Positions 44,080-53,562 of a stretch of DNA of 64,000 nucleotides are shown piece after piece. Every line of letters starts with the position of its first letter. Positions within the stretch are counted from its first letter, which is position 1. Both the position numbers and the translations under genes were made by a program. The notes below the pieces were generated by a model. That model was not told the origin of the DNA and did not search any database. It saw only the letters and a program-made list of their open reading frames with translations. This stretch comes from JANNYA01 sp031409855 (GTDB lineage Bacteria; Pseudomonadota; Gammaproteobacteria; Xanthomonadales; SZUA-5), in the NCBI GenBank assembly GCA_031409855.1, contig JANNYA010000066.1, forward strand, positions 3,388-67,387. The letters run 5' to 3'.

Positions 44080-44386
44080 CATGCTATCCGTCGAAGTTGC
44101 CTACGCCAGCCCGGTGCGGCAATGGCTCGTGGCACTCACGCTGCCGTTAAATGCCACTGTTAGCGATGCCATCGCCGCTGCGAACTTGGCAAACTTGCCT
44201 GTTTTGGAGGGTAATGTGGGAATATTTGCGCGCAGTTGCCAATTGAGCGAAGTCCTCATGCAGGGTGATCGAGTTGAAATCTATCGCCCGCTGATTGCGG
44301 ATCCAATGGTTCAAAGGCGCACGCGAGCTGTTGTTGCGAAAAGATCGGCACTAAAAGCGGCGGCAGCAAAAAAGGTGGAACTATGA
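44069..44386 (+). CDS. rnfH: RnfH/RatB ubiquitin-like protein
   Basis: 105 residues from the ATG at 44069. The ubiquitin-like fold pattern SVEVAYASPVRQWLVALTLP, IFARSCQLSEVLMQGDRVEIYRPLIADP is that of RnfH, which is usually next to ratA. The C-terminus is basic. Function is not established. Its end overlaps the glmM start (ATGA). Confidence 0.9.
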   Translation: MSASMLSVEVAYASPVRQWLVALTLPLNATVSDAIAAANLANLPVLEGNVGIFARSCQLSEVLMQGDRVEIYRPLIADPMVQRRTRAVVAKRSALKAAAAKKVEL

Positions 44387-45732
44387 CTCGAAAATATTTT
44401 GGCACCGACGGTATCCGTGGCCGCGTTGGTACTCCGCCGATCACTGCGGATTTCGCGGTGCGTTTAGGGCGCGCTGCGGGCGTGGTATTTGGCGGTGGCA
44501 AATTAGCGCCGCGTGTGTTGATTGGGAAGGACCCGCGCAGCTCCGGCTACATGCTGGAAGCCGCACTGGAAGCGGGTTTATCCGCCGCCGGTGCGCGCGC
44601 GGTGCTGACCGGGCCATTGCCCACGCCTGCGATTGCTTATTTGACGCGTACCCAAGGCGCGCAGGCGGGCATTGTCATTAGCGCCTCGCACAACCCTTAT
44701 CACGATAACGGCATTAAATTTTTCAACGCAAACGGGGAAAAGCTGGGCGACGACATTGAGCTGGCGATTGAGGCCGAGATCGATCAGCCTTTCAGTACTG
44801 TAAACCCTGAGCTTTTGGGTAAAGCGGAACGCCTGGAAGATGCGCGCGGACGCTACGTGGAGTTTTGCAAAAGCACGCTCAAGTCATCGGTCAGCAAGCT
44901 GCAGCCGATGCGCATTGTCGTCGATGCCGCGAATGGCGCGGGTTTCCGGGTGGCACCTGCGGTGTTTCAGGAGCTGGGCTTTGAAGTGATTGCCATCGCC
45001 TGCGAGCCGGACGGCCTGAATATCAATAAGGAATGCGGCGCGACGGATTTGGCGCTGTTGCAGGCCAAGGTGCTGGAAACGCGCGCGGATTTAGGTGTGG
45101 CGCTGGACGGCGATGGTGATCGGCTAATGTTGGTCGACCCGCAAGGACACGTCATCGATGGCGATGACATTGTCTATCTATTGGCCTGCCATTGGCGGCA
45201 AACGGGTCGGCTGAAGGGGCCGGTCGTGGGTACGGTGATGACCAATTTTGGTATTGAATTGGCGTTAAGCCGCGCCGGGATTGCGTTCTTGCGCGCCAAT
45301 GTTGGTGATCGATACGTGCTGGAACTGCTGAAATCCTCCGGCGGTAATCTCGGTGGCGAGGCCAGCGGACACGTGCTGTGTTTAGATCGTGCCAGCACCG
45401 GCGATGCGCTGGTCTGCGCGTTGCAAGTGTTGGAGGTGATGGCGGAAACCGGAAAATCACTTTCTGAGCTGCTATGTACGGTAGCGCGCGTACCGCAGAC
45501 GATGATTAATGTAAAAATCGCCCCCGGTGCTAAGCCACTCACTCACGTGGATGTCGCTGCCGCGCTACTGCATGCGCAGGCCATGTTGCAGGGGCGCGGG
45601 CGCGTGGTTTTGCGCGCTTCTGGCACTGAAGCACTGGTGCGTGTGACGGTAGAAGGGGAAGACGCAGCTGAGGTTTTACGCATTGCTGAAACATTAAGCG
45701 AGGTGGTGAAACATGTATCCGAGAGACCGTAA
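44383..45732 (+). CDS. glmM: Phosphoglucosamine mutase
   Basis: 449 residues. The phosphoserine loop GIVISASHNPYHDNGIKFF, the metal loop LDGDGDRL and the sugar-binding loop RASGTEALVRV are intact, and the start KYFGTDGIRGRVG is standard. It converts glucosamine-6-P to glucosamine-1-P for peptidoglycan and LPS precursors. Its placement after orn-ratA-rnfH, with all four genes overlapping, suggests one operon. Confidence 0.97.
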   Translation: MTRKYFGTDGIRGRVGTPPITADFAVRLGRAAGVVFGGGKLAPRVLIGKDPRSSGYMLEAALEAGLSAAGARAVLTGPLPTPAIAYLTRTQGAQAGIVISASHNPYHDNGIKFFNANGEKLGDDIELAIEAEIDQPFSTVNPELLGKAERLEDARGRYVEFCKSTLKSSVSKLQPMRIVVDAANGAGFRVAPAVFQELGFEVIAIACEPDGLNINKECGATDLALLQAKVLETRADLGVALDGDGDRLMLVDPQGHVIDGDDIVYLLACHWRQTGRLKGPVVGTVMTNFGIELALSRAGIAFLRANVGDRYVLELLKSSGGNLGGEASGHVLCLDRASTGDALVCALQVLEVMAETGKSLSELLCTVARVPQTMINVKIAPGAKPLTHVDVAAALLHAQAMLQGRGRVVLRASGTEALVRVTVEGEDAAEVLRIAETLSEVVKHVSERP

Positions 45733-45807
45733 CACCCGTGCAACTGCAAGATTAGACGCGGGGCATTAATAATGAACACAACAAGACAAACAACTACATT
45801 TGACGGA

Positions 45808-45830
45808 CGCTTTCGCTGAGGCGAAAGTGT
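45808..45830. terminator. Short hairpin between glmM and ompA
   Basis: CTTTCGC and GCGAAAG pair around TGAG. No T-run follows, so this may act as a weak terminator or as an mRNA leader element of the porin gene 60 bp downstream. Confidence 0.35.
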
Positions 45831-45890
45831 TAAAGTTCACCCCGCTTTTCAAGGCAGCACCCGCTGCTACAACACAATTGGAGAATCCAA

Positions 45891-46976
45891 ATGATTCGAA
45901 ACACACTATTTGCCGCTGTGGCAGTTACCTTGTACGCATCTGGCGCCGTGGCGCAAGATTTTGACAACCGTTTTTACTTGGTGCCGTCGATCGGCGCCGT
46001 TCACACTGATAGCAAACGTGACGCTGATAACGCAGGCATGATCGGTTTGGGCTTCGGCAAATTGCTGACACCAAATTTTTCGCTCGAAGCCGATATCAAT
46101 CAATATAAAGCGGATCTGGATAATGGCCGCGGTGAATGGCGCGTGCGCGGTATCGATTTGGCCGGCCGTTTATTCTTTGGTGATGATGCTTCGGGCTGGC
46201 GCCCTTATGCGCTACTCGGTTTGGGTACCGCGCGCAGCCATCGTGATGGTTCAAACAGCGGCAATGGTTTAGATTTCAAAACCGGTTTAGGCGTGCAAAG
46301 CCTATTCACCGACCGTTTGAGCGGCCGTCTTGAAGCGATTTATCGTTACACACAAGACAATGATTCGATTCCAACCGATGATAACTACGCCGACTTTGTC
46401 GCCAATTTTGGCCTCGTCGTGGCATTGGGTGAGCGCACCAGCGCGCCAATGGTGAGCGAAGAAGCACGGGATTTAGGCACGCCGATGGCTGAAGAGCCAG
46501 TGGAAACAGCGCCAATGGAAGAAACACCAATGCCGAACGACGATGATCGTGACGGCGTCGAAAATGCTGCCGATAAATGTCCGCAAACGCCTTCCGGTGA
46601 AATGGTTTCCAAATCGACCGGTTGCCCTGTAGAGGAAGTCATTGACCTACGTGGCGTCAATTTCGATTTCGATAAGTGCACCTTGCGTTCCGATGCCGTT
46701 GCTATTTTGAACAACGCGGTTGACGTGTTGAAGGGCAATGACATTGTCGTGGCCGTTGAAGGTCATACCGATTCCGTCGGTTCCGATGCGTATAACCAAA
46801 AGTTGTCTGAGTGCCGTGCCAACGTCGTGAAAACCTATTTGGACAACAACGGTGTTGCTGCAGGCAAAATCTCGGGCTCATCAGGCTCTGGCGAATCCAA
46901 GCCTATCGCTAGCAACGACACGGACGAAGGCCGCGCGCAAAACCGTCGTACCGAATTGGTACGTGAACGAAACTAG
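45891..46976 (+). CDS. OmpA-family outer-membrane protein
   Basis: 361 residues with a signal peptide (AVTLYASGAVA-Q). An N-terminal eight-stranded barrel (residues about 22-185) is followed by a Pro/Glu linker, a thrombospondin-3-type calcium loop (DDDRDGVENAADKCPQTP) and a C-terminal OmpA domain that binds peptidoglycan (VEGHTDSVGSDAYNQKLSECRA). GGAGA precedes the start. It anchors the outer membrane to the wall. The tail NRRTELVRERN is the expected OmpA-domain end. Confidence 0.93.
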   Translation: MIRNTLFAAVAVTLYASGAVAQDFDNRFYLVPSIGAVHTDSKRDADNAGMIGLGFGKLLTPNFSLEADINQYKADLDNGRGEWRVRGIDLAGRLFFGDDASGWRPYALLGLGTARSHRDGSNSGNGLDFKTGLGVQSLFTDRLSGRLEAIYRYTQDNDSIPTDDNYADFVANFGLVVALGERTSAPMVSEEARDLGTPMAEEPVETAPMEETPMPNDDDRDGVENAADKCPQTPSGEMVSKSTGCPVEEVIDLRGVNFDFDKCTLRSDAVAILNNAVDVLKGNDIVVAVEGHTDSVGSDAYNQKLSECRANVVKTYLDNNGVAAGKISGSSGSGESKPIASNDTDEGRAQNRRTELVRERN

Positions 46977-47027
46977 TTCGCCAATGATGGTTTCAGGGTA
47001 TTGAGACCTGATTTGCTGAATCGATTG

Positions 47028-47057
47028 ACGCCCGCTGGATCCGTTCGGCGGGCGTTT
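47028..47057 (+). terminator. Terminator after the OmpA-like gene
   Basis: ACGCCCGC (47028-47035) pairs with GCGGGCGT (47048-47055) around a 12-base loop and is followed by a short TT run. Confidence 0.7.
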
Positions 47058-47081
47058 CCGTATTTGAAGTGCTCATAACGG

Positions 47082-47235
47082 CGTTGAGAGACCATAGACA
47101 TCGTCTTTGTGAGTTTTCAGCCTCAAAGCGGCTGTTGACAGACCATGAACTTCGTCTTTGCGCAGCGAAGCAATCTCGCACTTGAACCAACGCATTGAGA
47201 TCGCTTCACTACGTTCGCGATGACGAAATTCGGAT
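47082..47235. repeat. Imperfect direct repeat and REP-like palindromic DNA
   Basis: Two 28-bp copies of a GACCAT-centred unit ending TCGTCTTTG lie at 47082-47109 and 47133-47160 (51 bp apart). Next to them are AGCGAAGCAATCTCGC and, 30 bp on, GAGATCGCTTCACTACG, which can pair in part; this pair is like common intergenic palindromes of gammaproteobacteria. No gene lies in this 280-bp gap before the diguanylate cyclase. Confidence 0.55.
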
Positions 47236-47261
47236 GCTCGGTGTAATTGAGAAAGGCAAAA

Positions 47262-48344
47262 ATGGAGACAAAAAGCAAATCAGCCCAGCGTTTGGAGCTG
47301 TTTGAGCATATCGGTGCGCTAACGCGTATTGCGCTTGAAGGCGTTGAACTTGCGCCGATGCTGGATCGTATTGCGCACTATTTACATGAGCGCTTTAACG
47401 CGGCGTTGGTCGAAATCACGCTCAGCAATCCGGGCGATCAGGAAATGCTGATCTTGGCGCAGATTGGCAAAAGTGTTCTGGGTCTGGGCATAGGCGACGT
47501 TTTCCCGGTTGGCAAAGGCTTGACTGCAGAAGTCATCAGCACCGGCAAGCCAGTCTATGCCCCCGATGTAAGAGTCGCTGAAGGTTTTTTGCGTTCAAGC
47601 CCAAAAAGCTTAAGCAATTTGGTGCTGCCCCTGAATTTTCGTGGCCGGGTTTTGGGCGCAATCAATCTTGAGTCAAACAAATTAGACGGTTTCAAAGCCG
47701 AAACGCGCGTCATTTTAACCTCGCTCGCCGATCAATTGGCCGGGGCCGTCTATTGGGCGCAGCTCAACCAAACCTTGGCTGAGAAAACGCGCGAGCTGGA
47801 AACGCAGCGGGCGGAGCTGGCGCATGCAAATCGCAAGTTGAAATTGGCAAACGCCAAGCTGGAAAAAAGTGCGCTCAGCGACCCGCTAACCAGCCTGGCG
47901 AATCGCCGGGCTTGGGACAATCACGTCAAGCGCGAATTCGCCCGTGCCCAGCGCAGCCAGCGTAATTTGAGCGTTGCGATCATCGATGCTGACAATTTCA
48001 AGGCGTTTAACGACCGCTTTGGCCATGCAGCGGGGGATCGCACGCTTAAGCGCATCAGCGCCGTCCTGGCAAGATACACCCGGCGCAGTGGCGAGCTGGC
48101 GGCGCGGATGGGGGGCGAGGAGTTCGGTCTATTGCTGCCCGAAATCGCGGTGGCGGAGGCAAAGCTGGTGTGTGAACGGCTTTTGGCGGAAATTGCCGAG
48201 TTAAAAGGCTGCACTACGATCTCTATTGGCCTGAAAAGTGCGGTGCCCACGGCACGTGGAACGGTCGAAAAATTTGTCGAATTGGCGGATCGGGCGCTGT
48301 ATCAAGCGAAGCGCGCGGGGCGCAACCGCTTGGCGCTGGCCTGA
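47262..48344 (+). CDS. GAF-GGDEF diguanylate cyclase
   Basis: 360 residues, soluble. A GAF domain (about residues 20-165; GLTAEVISTGKPVYAPDVR) is linked by a long coiled coil (LNQTLAEKTRELETQRAEL) to a GGDEF domain with ADNFKAFNDRFGHAAGD and the active-site GGEEF (RMGGEEFGLLL). ATG at 47262 is chosen; a TTG 15 bases earlier is also possible. It is one of two cyclases in the window and is not next to a phosphodiesterase gene. Confidence 0.92.
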   Translation: METKSKSAQRLELFEHIGALTRIALEGVELAPMLDRIAHYLHERFNAALVEITLSNPGDQEMLILAQIGKSVLGLGIGDVFPVGKGLTAEVISTGKPVYAPDVRVAEGFLRSSPKSLSNLVLPLNFRGRVLGAINLESNKLDGFKAETRVILTSLADQLAGAVYWAQLNQTLAEKTRELETQRAELAHANRKLKLANAKLEKSALSDPLTSLANRRAWDNHVKREFARAQRSQRNLSVAIIDADNFKAFNDRFGHAAGDRTLKRISAVLARYTRRSGELAARMGGEEFGLLLPEIAVAEAKLVCERLLAEIAELKGCTTISIGLKSAVPTARGTVEKFVELADRALYQAKRAGRNRLALA

Positions 48345-48522
48345 AGTCATAGAAGCCCGCAAAATAGCGCTTAAACGCAGTTTTATCGCCGTGCACAATT
48401 GGCCGCAAAGCACATTAAAAACGTGCCCTATGTTAAACTCATCGGCTATCTGCGAGGGCCTTTAAGGCACACGGCTCTAGTCCTTCGCCCACTTAAAATT
48501 TACCGAAAAGGAATTCTGCCCC

Positions 48523-51246
48523 ATGGCTGAGTTCGCAAAAGAAGTACTGCGCGTCAACGTCGAAGATGAAATGAAACAAAGCTACCTGGATTACGCGATG
48601 AGCGTGATCGTAGGTCGCGCACTTCCTGACGTTCGCGATGGTTTAAAGCCTGTGCACCGCCGCGTGTTGTTCGCGATGAAAGAGCTGGGCAATGATTACA
48701 ACAAAACCCGCATCAAATCCGCGCGCGTCGTCGGTGACGTGACCGGTAAATACCACCCACACGGCGATGTCGCGGTTTATGACACCGTGGTGCGCATGGC
48801 CCAGGATTTCTCCTTGCGTTATTTGCTTGTTGACGGCCAGGGTAACTTTGGCTCGGTCGATGGTGATTCCCCAGCGGCGATGCGTTACACCGAAGTGCGC
48901 CTGACCAAATTAGCCGCAGAATTGCTGCGCGATATTGACCGTGACACGGTGAATTTCAAACCGAACTACGACGGTACGCTGGACGAACCGACCGTGTTGC
49001 CAACGATGATTCCGAACTTGCTAGTGAATGGTTCGGCGGGTATTGCGGTGGGTATGGCGACCAATATTCCGCCGCAAAATCTAGGCGAAGTGATCGATGG
49101 CACGTTGGCATTGATGCAAAACCCGGAGTTGACGGTCGATGAGCTGATGAAGTTTATTCCCGGCCCCGACTTCCCAACGGCCGGAATCATCAATGGCATT
49201 GCGGGTGTGGTGGAAGCCTATCGTACGGGCCGCGGTCGAATCCATGTACGCGGCCGCGCCGACATCGAGCGCGATGGCAACCGGGAGCAAATCATCATCA
49301 CCGAGCTGCCGTATCAGGTCAATAAAGCCCGGCTGATTGAGAAAATCGCCGAGCTGCACAAAGAAAAGCTGATCGAAGGCATCGCTGGCGATGGCCTTCG
49401 GGATGAGTCTGACAAAGACGGCATGCGTGTGGTGATCGATGTGCGGCGCGGTGAAAATGCCGAAGTGCTACTGAATAATTTATATCGCCAGACGCAGCTG
49501 CAAACCGTGTTTGGTATCAATATGGTGGCGTTGGTTGGCGGCCAACCCAAAGTTTTGAACCTCAAACAAATTTTGGAATGCTTTATCGCGCACCGGCGCG
49601 AAGTGGTGACGCGTCGCACCGTATTTGAGATTCGCAAAGCCAGGTCGCGCGCGCATATTCTGGAAGGTTTGACCGTTGCGCTGGCCAATATCGACGAGAT
49701 GATCGAGTTGATCAAAAGCTCGCCGACGCCGGTGGAAGCGAAAGAACGCATGCTGGCGAAAAAATGGTCTCCAGGATTAGTCGCAGCGCTGTTAAACGGT
49801 GCCAGCGACCGCACCCGCCCAGAAGATGCGAAGTTTTATGAGGGTTTGAGCGAAGCGGGCTATCAGCTATCCGAGATTCAAGCGAAAGAAATCCTGGAAA
49901 TGCGGCTCGCGCGTTTGACGGGTTTAGAGCAAGACAAGCTCAGCCAGGAATACCAAGAAATCTTGCGCCACATTTTGGAGCTGTTCCGCATTCTGGACGA
50001 GCCAGATCGCTTAAACGAAGTGATCACCGAAGAATTGAACGGAATCAAGACCAATTTTGCCGACAAACGCCGCACAGTAATCGAAACCTCACAAGCGGAT
50101 TTGGAAGCCGAAGATCTAATTAAGCCGGAAGATGTGGTTGTTACTTTGAGCCACGCCGGTTACGTCAAGCGTCAACCCTTGACCGCGTATCGCGCGCAAA
50201 AGCGCGGTGGTAAGGGACGCAGTGCGACGAATTTGAAAGAAGAAGACTTTGTCGAGCGGCTTTGGGTGGTCAACACGCACGACACGCTACTGACCTTTAC
50301 CAGTGCTGGCCGCGTGTTTAAAACCAAGGTCTATCGTGTGCCAGAGGCCAGTTCGGGCTCGCGTGGACGGCCGATTGTGAACTTGATTCCGATTGAGCCG
50401 GGCGAGAAAATCCAGGCGATATTGCCGATTCGCGATTTCACCGACGATAAATCGATCTGCTTTGCCACGCGTAACGGCGTGGTCAAAAAGACGGCGCTGA
50501 GCTTTTTCGCGAATGTTCGCAGCAACGGCATTCGTGCGATTGAATTTGATGAAGGCGATGGCTTAGTCGGCGTCGGCTTAACCGATGGCAACAGCGACAT
50601 TATGCTGTTTGGTAGCAATGGCCGGGCAGTGCGTTTCAGCGAAGATGTGTTGCGCGAATTAGGCCGTACCGCGCGCGGCGTACGCGGCATGCGCTTTGAT
50701 GATGATGGCAAGGTGGTGAGCTTAATCATCGCCGATTCGAAATTTGTCGCGGAAGACAACGACGGCGAAGAAGGCGATGCGGTTGAAGTTGCAGAAGTCG
50801 TTGACGGTGCTGAGGCAACAGAATTGCTGGATGCCGCCGGACCGCAAATCCTGACCGCCACCGAACGTGGCTACGGTAAGCGCACGCCGCTGCGCGCGTT
50901 CCCGCGCAAAGGCCGTGGTGGCAAAGGCGTGATCGCGATCAAGTGCAGTGATCGCAATGGCCCGCTGGTTGCGGCGATTCAAATCGATGACGTTGATGGG
51001 CTGATGTTGATCTCCGATCAAGGCACCCTGGTGCGCACCCGCGCTTCAGAAGTCGCCAAAGTTGGGCGCAACACGCAGGGCGTTACTTTGATGCGCATGG
51101 TGGATGCCGAGAAACTTATTGGCATTGTGCGCGTCGACAAAGAAGAAGCGCCCGAGTTGGATGATGAGGCACCGCTGGCCTCCACCGATAGTGCACCGCC
51201 GTCAAACGCGCTGGATTTGAGCCCGGGCGGCGAACCTACAAGTTGA
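48523..51246 (+). CDS. gyrA: DNA gyrase subunit A
   Basis: 907 residues. The N-terminal breakage-reunion domain has the active Tyr in MRYTEVRL, the QRDR HGDVAVYDTVVRM, and NIPPQNLGEV; the C-terminal beta-pinwheel contains the GyrA box QKRGGKG. Between blades lies an acidic insertion (DNDGEEGDAVEVAEVVDGAE). Residue 83 (E. coli numbering and position here) is Val, not Ser, while Asp87 is kept; see findings. GAAAAGGAATTC precedes the ATG. A REP-like inverted repeat follows the gene. Confidence 0.98.
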   Translation: MAEFAKEVLRVNVEDEMKQSYLDYAMSVIVGRALPDVRDGLKPVHRRVLFAMKELGNDYNKTRIKSARVVGDVTGKYHPHGDVAVYDTVVRMAQDFSLRYLLVDGQGNFGSVDGDSPAAMRYTEVRLTKLAAELLRDIDRDTVNFKPNYDGTLDEPTVLPTMIPNLLVNGSAGIAVGMATNIPPQNLGEVIDGTLALMQNPELTVDELMKFIPGPDFPTAGIINGIAGVVEAYRTGRGRIHVRGRADIERDGNREQIIITELPYQVNKARLIEKIAELHKEKLIEGIAGDGLRDESDKDGMRVVIDVRRGENAEVLLNNLYRQTQLQTVFGINMVALVGGQPKVLNLKQILECFIAHRREVVTRRTVFEIRKARSRAHILEGLTVALANIDEMIELIKSSPTPVEAKERMLAKKWSPGLVAALLNGASDRTRPEDAKFYEGLSEAGYQLSEIQAKEILEMRLARLTGLEQDKLSQEYQEILRHILELFRILDEPDRLNEVITEELNGIKTNFADKRRTVIETSQADLEAEDLIKPEDVVVTLSHAGYVKRQPLTAYRAQKRGGKGRSATNLKEEDFVERLWVVNTHDTLLTFTSAGRVFKTKVYRVPEASSGSRGRPIVNLIPIEPGEKIQAILPIRDFTDDKSICFATRNGVVKKTALSFFANVRSNGIRAIEFDEGDGLVGVGLTDGNSDIMLFGSNGRAVRFSEDVLRELGRTARGVRGMRFDDDGKVVSLIIADSKFVAEDNDGEEGDAVEVAEVVDGAEATELLDAAGPQILTATERGYGKRTPLRAFPRKGRGGKGVIAIKCSDRNGPLVAAIQIDDVDGLMLISDQGTLVRTRASEVAKVGRNTQGVTLMRMVDAEKLIGIVRVDKEEAPELDDEAPLASTDSAPPSNALDLSPGGEPTS

Positions 51247-51284
51247 TGTTTAAGTAATGATCTAAATAAAGTTTTCGCTAAATG

Positions 51285-51395
51285 AACCGTTCGCGCCTTT
51301 AGCTTGTCGAAGGGCAGAGCCGTACAGTTCCTAACGAAGCTGTAGCGTCACGAAGACTGACGCTACATGCTTCGACAGGCTCAGCACGAACGGTT
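51285..51395. repeat. REP/MITE-like inverted repeat after gyrA
   Basis: The outer arms GAACCGTTCGCGC...CTTGTCGAAG and CTTCGACAGGCTCAGCACGA with CGGTTT are imperfect inverted repeats of a palindrome that is common between genes in many gammaproteobacteria. Inside, TGTAGCGTCA (51341-51350) pairs exactly with TGACGCTACA (51358-51367). The unit has no coding capacity and lies between gyrA and the HtrA-like gene. It could be a bimodular REP unit and might also end gyrA transcription. Confidence 0.75.
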
Positions 51396-51486
51396 TCCAG
51401 GATGATTGCCGCTTGTTAGCAATTCTGATTTGCCAATGATTTGCCAAAGCGGAACCGAAGTTTTCTTAAAGAGTAAATGCAATTTT

Positions 51487-53562
51487 ATGAGTAAGGTTTT
51501 GTTCCAGGCAGCGATATTTGCCAGTGCGGTTTGCCTTATGTCGATGCAAAGCATCGCTGCCCTGGCGTCAGCGTCAAAGGCATCGATGTCGCCTGCGCCA
51601 TCAATGACTTTGGCACGCGACGCGGTGTTGCCGCATGTGGTGTCCATTTTGGTGGTGCGCGAGGACTTTTCCGGTGGCGAAGCTCGGCTGTCGCTTTCCG
51701 GTGGCACCGGCACCATCATTCGGGCCGACGGCTACATTGCCACCAACGCACATGTCACCGAAAGCGGACAGCGTTTTCGCGTGGTGCTCAACGACCAGCG
51801 TGAATTTCCGGCAAAACTGATCGGCACCGACGCGGTTAGCGATTTGGCGGTGCTAAAAATTGTTGCGCCTCCTGGCACGGTGTTTGGCTTTGCCAGCTTT
51901 AGCGCCAACGTCAGCGATTTAAAGCCGGGCGATACCGTGCTGGCAATGGGCGCGCCCTGGGGCATGCGCGATTCAGTGAGCGCTGGCGTCATCAACAACG
52001 TCAATCGCTTAATGGTCAGCTTGTTTGAAGACGAGGCCGATTACGAGCAAAGCCTCAACGAAAGCCAAGCCACGGCACGCTACTATGCTTGGATTCAACA
52101 CGACGCCTCGATTTCCCCCGGAAATTCAGGTGGGCCGCTTGTGGATCTGCACGGGCGAATTGTTGGCGTTAACACCCGAGGTAACGTTTTCGGTGGCGAC
52201 ATGGCGTTTTCCATTCCTGCGCCGATAGCACGCAGTGTGGTTGATACCTTGATCGCCAATGGCAAAGTCACGCGCAGCGATTTTGGTTTTGGCGTGCGCA
52301 GCTTGCGTGGCACTGGGCTTGCGGCTGGCGCATTGATTAGCGATGTCGATCGGGGTTCGGCGGCAGATAAAGCCGGCCTAAAGCCCGGGGATCGTTTGCT
52401 TAGCCTGGATAACGTTGTGGTCAATTTGTTGGAGCCGGAAGCCATCCCTAGTTTTCGCCGCGAATTGACAGAGCGCAAGGTTGGCGCGACGCTGGCGATG
52501 CAAATAGATCGTGAAGGGCAAAAGCGCACAATCAACGTGCTTTCGATTGAACAACTCGACGCCAAGCCGCGCGAAATCGAAATTCCGCATTTCGGCGTCA
52601 GCGTGATCGAAGTGACAGCCAACGTCGCGCGTGCGCGCTACTTAGAAAGCACCGACGGCGTGCTGGTGCAGGGTTTGCGTACCGGTGGCCCGGCCGCAAC
52701 CGCACAGCCTGCAATATTGGCTGGGGATCGTATTACTAGCGTGAATGGGCAGCTCGTCAAAACACTCAGTGATTTTGAACGCTTGGCCGGAACCCTGGCG
52801 GATGGCGCGGAAACTGGCGTGCCACTGACGATTAGCTTGAATCGGCGCGGTCAAAGCCTTTTGGCGCTGATCACCCCGGCGCCAAAACGCCTGATTCCAC
52901 CGGTCAATCCTGAACTTGATAAAGCCTGGGCGGGCTGGGAAGTGCAGCCGGTGCCAAGCACTTTGGCGGCGCAGTTGCAGCTTGCTGAAGGTGGGTTTCG
53001 GGTCACGCGGGTCTATCCAAAGGGCCCGGCCATGGCCGCGGGCATAAAAGTGGGTGATCTGATTACCGCCACTGGCGATAACCCAGTCAAGCCCAGCGGA
53101 CTTAAAGAAACCAGCGCGCTGGATTTGCGCGTGCGCAACGCCGAGCGTAATCAACTATTTGCAGTAACGGTAATGCGCGGCGCTAAGCCGATGGCGTTCA
53201 ATTTAAATTTAGTTGAAGAACCCAAGCCAGCCGAAAAAACGGATCGACTATGGAACGACACGCTCAGCGTCACCCTGCGCGCGATTACTTTTTATGATCG
53301 TATCGAGCGGCAACTAAGCGAAGATCAACAGGGCGTAATCTTAGAGCGCATCGAAAATGGTGGTTACGGTGGCTTGGCACATTTGCGCGAGAACGACTTG
53401 CTGGTGCGGTTAGGCGCGGTCGCGGTCACTGATCTTGCCGGCTTTGAAGCGGCCCTCACGGCTGCTGAAAAATCCGGTGTCGACAAATTAAGTTTCCTCG
53501 TGATGCGCGGCGCTGAGACGCGCTTGCTGTTTGTCGATGCGCCTTGGCGTGAGGTGAAGTAA
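51487..53562 (+). CDS. HtrA/DegQ-like serine protease with several PDZ domains
   Basis: 691 residues from the ATG at 51487; signal peptide ends AALASA. The trypsin domain has the triad His (IATNAHV), Asp (VSDLAVLKI) and Ser (SPGNSGGPLVD). At least three PDZ-like repeats follow (GDRLLSLDNVVV, AGDRITSVNGQLV, VGDLITATGDNP), more than the two in DegP/DegQ, so this is a longer, less usual HtrA. It is periplasmic. Its stop and the start of the next gene share a base (TAATG). Confidence 0.85.
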   Translation: MSKVLFQAAIFASAVCLMSMQSIAALASASKASMSPAPSMTLARDAVLPHVVSILVVREDFSGGEARLSLSGGTGTIIRADGYIATNAHVTESGQRFRVVLNDQREFPAKLIGTDAVSDLAVLKIVAPPGTVFGFASFSANVSDLKPGDTVLAMGAPWGMRDSVSAGVINNVNRLMVSLFEDEADYEQSLNESQATARYYAWIQHDASISPGNSGGPLVDLHGRIVGVNTRGNVFGGDMAFSIPAPIARSVVDTLIANGKVTRSDFGFGVRSLRGTGLAAGALISDVDRGSAADKAGLKPGDRLLSLDNVVVNLLEPEAIPSFRRELTERKVGATLAMQIDREGQKRTINVLSIEQLDAKPREIEIPHFGVSVIEVTANVARARYLESTDGVLVQGLRTGGPAATAQPAILAGDRITSVNGQLVKTLSDFERLAGTLADGAETGVPLTISLNRRGQSLLALITPAPKRLIPPVNPELDKAWAGWEVQPVPSTLAAQLQLAEGGFRVTRVYPKGPAMAAGIKVGDLITATGDNPVKPSGLKETSALDLRVRNAERNQLFAVTVMRGAKPMAFNLNLVEEPKPAEKTDRLWNDTLSVTLRAITFYDRIERQLSEDQQGVILERIENGGYGGLAHLRENDLLVRLGAVAVTDLAGFEAALTAAEKSGVDKLSFLVMRGAETRLLFVDAPWREVK

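Noticed and set aside
47082..47160. CRISPR-like pair of 28-bp repeats
   Set aside because: Only two imperfect copies, no further units and no cas genes.
49314..50861. Long minus-strand frames inside gyrA
   Set aside because: They are antisense shadows of a highly conserved, fully explained gene and show Ser/Arg-rich low-information sequence.
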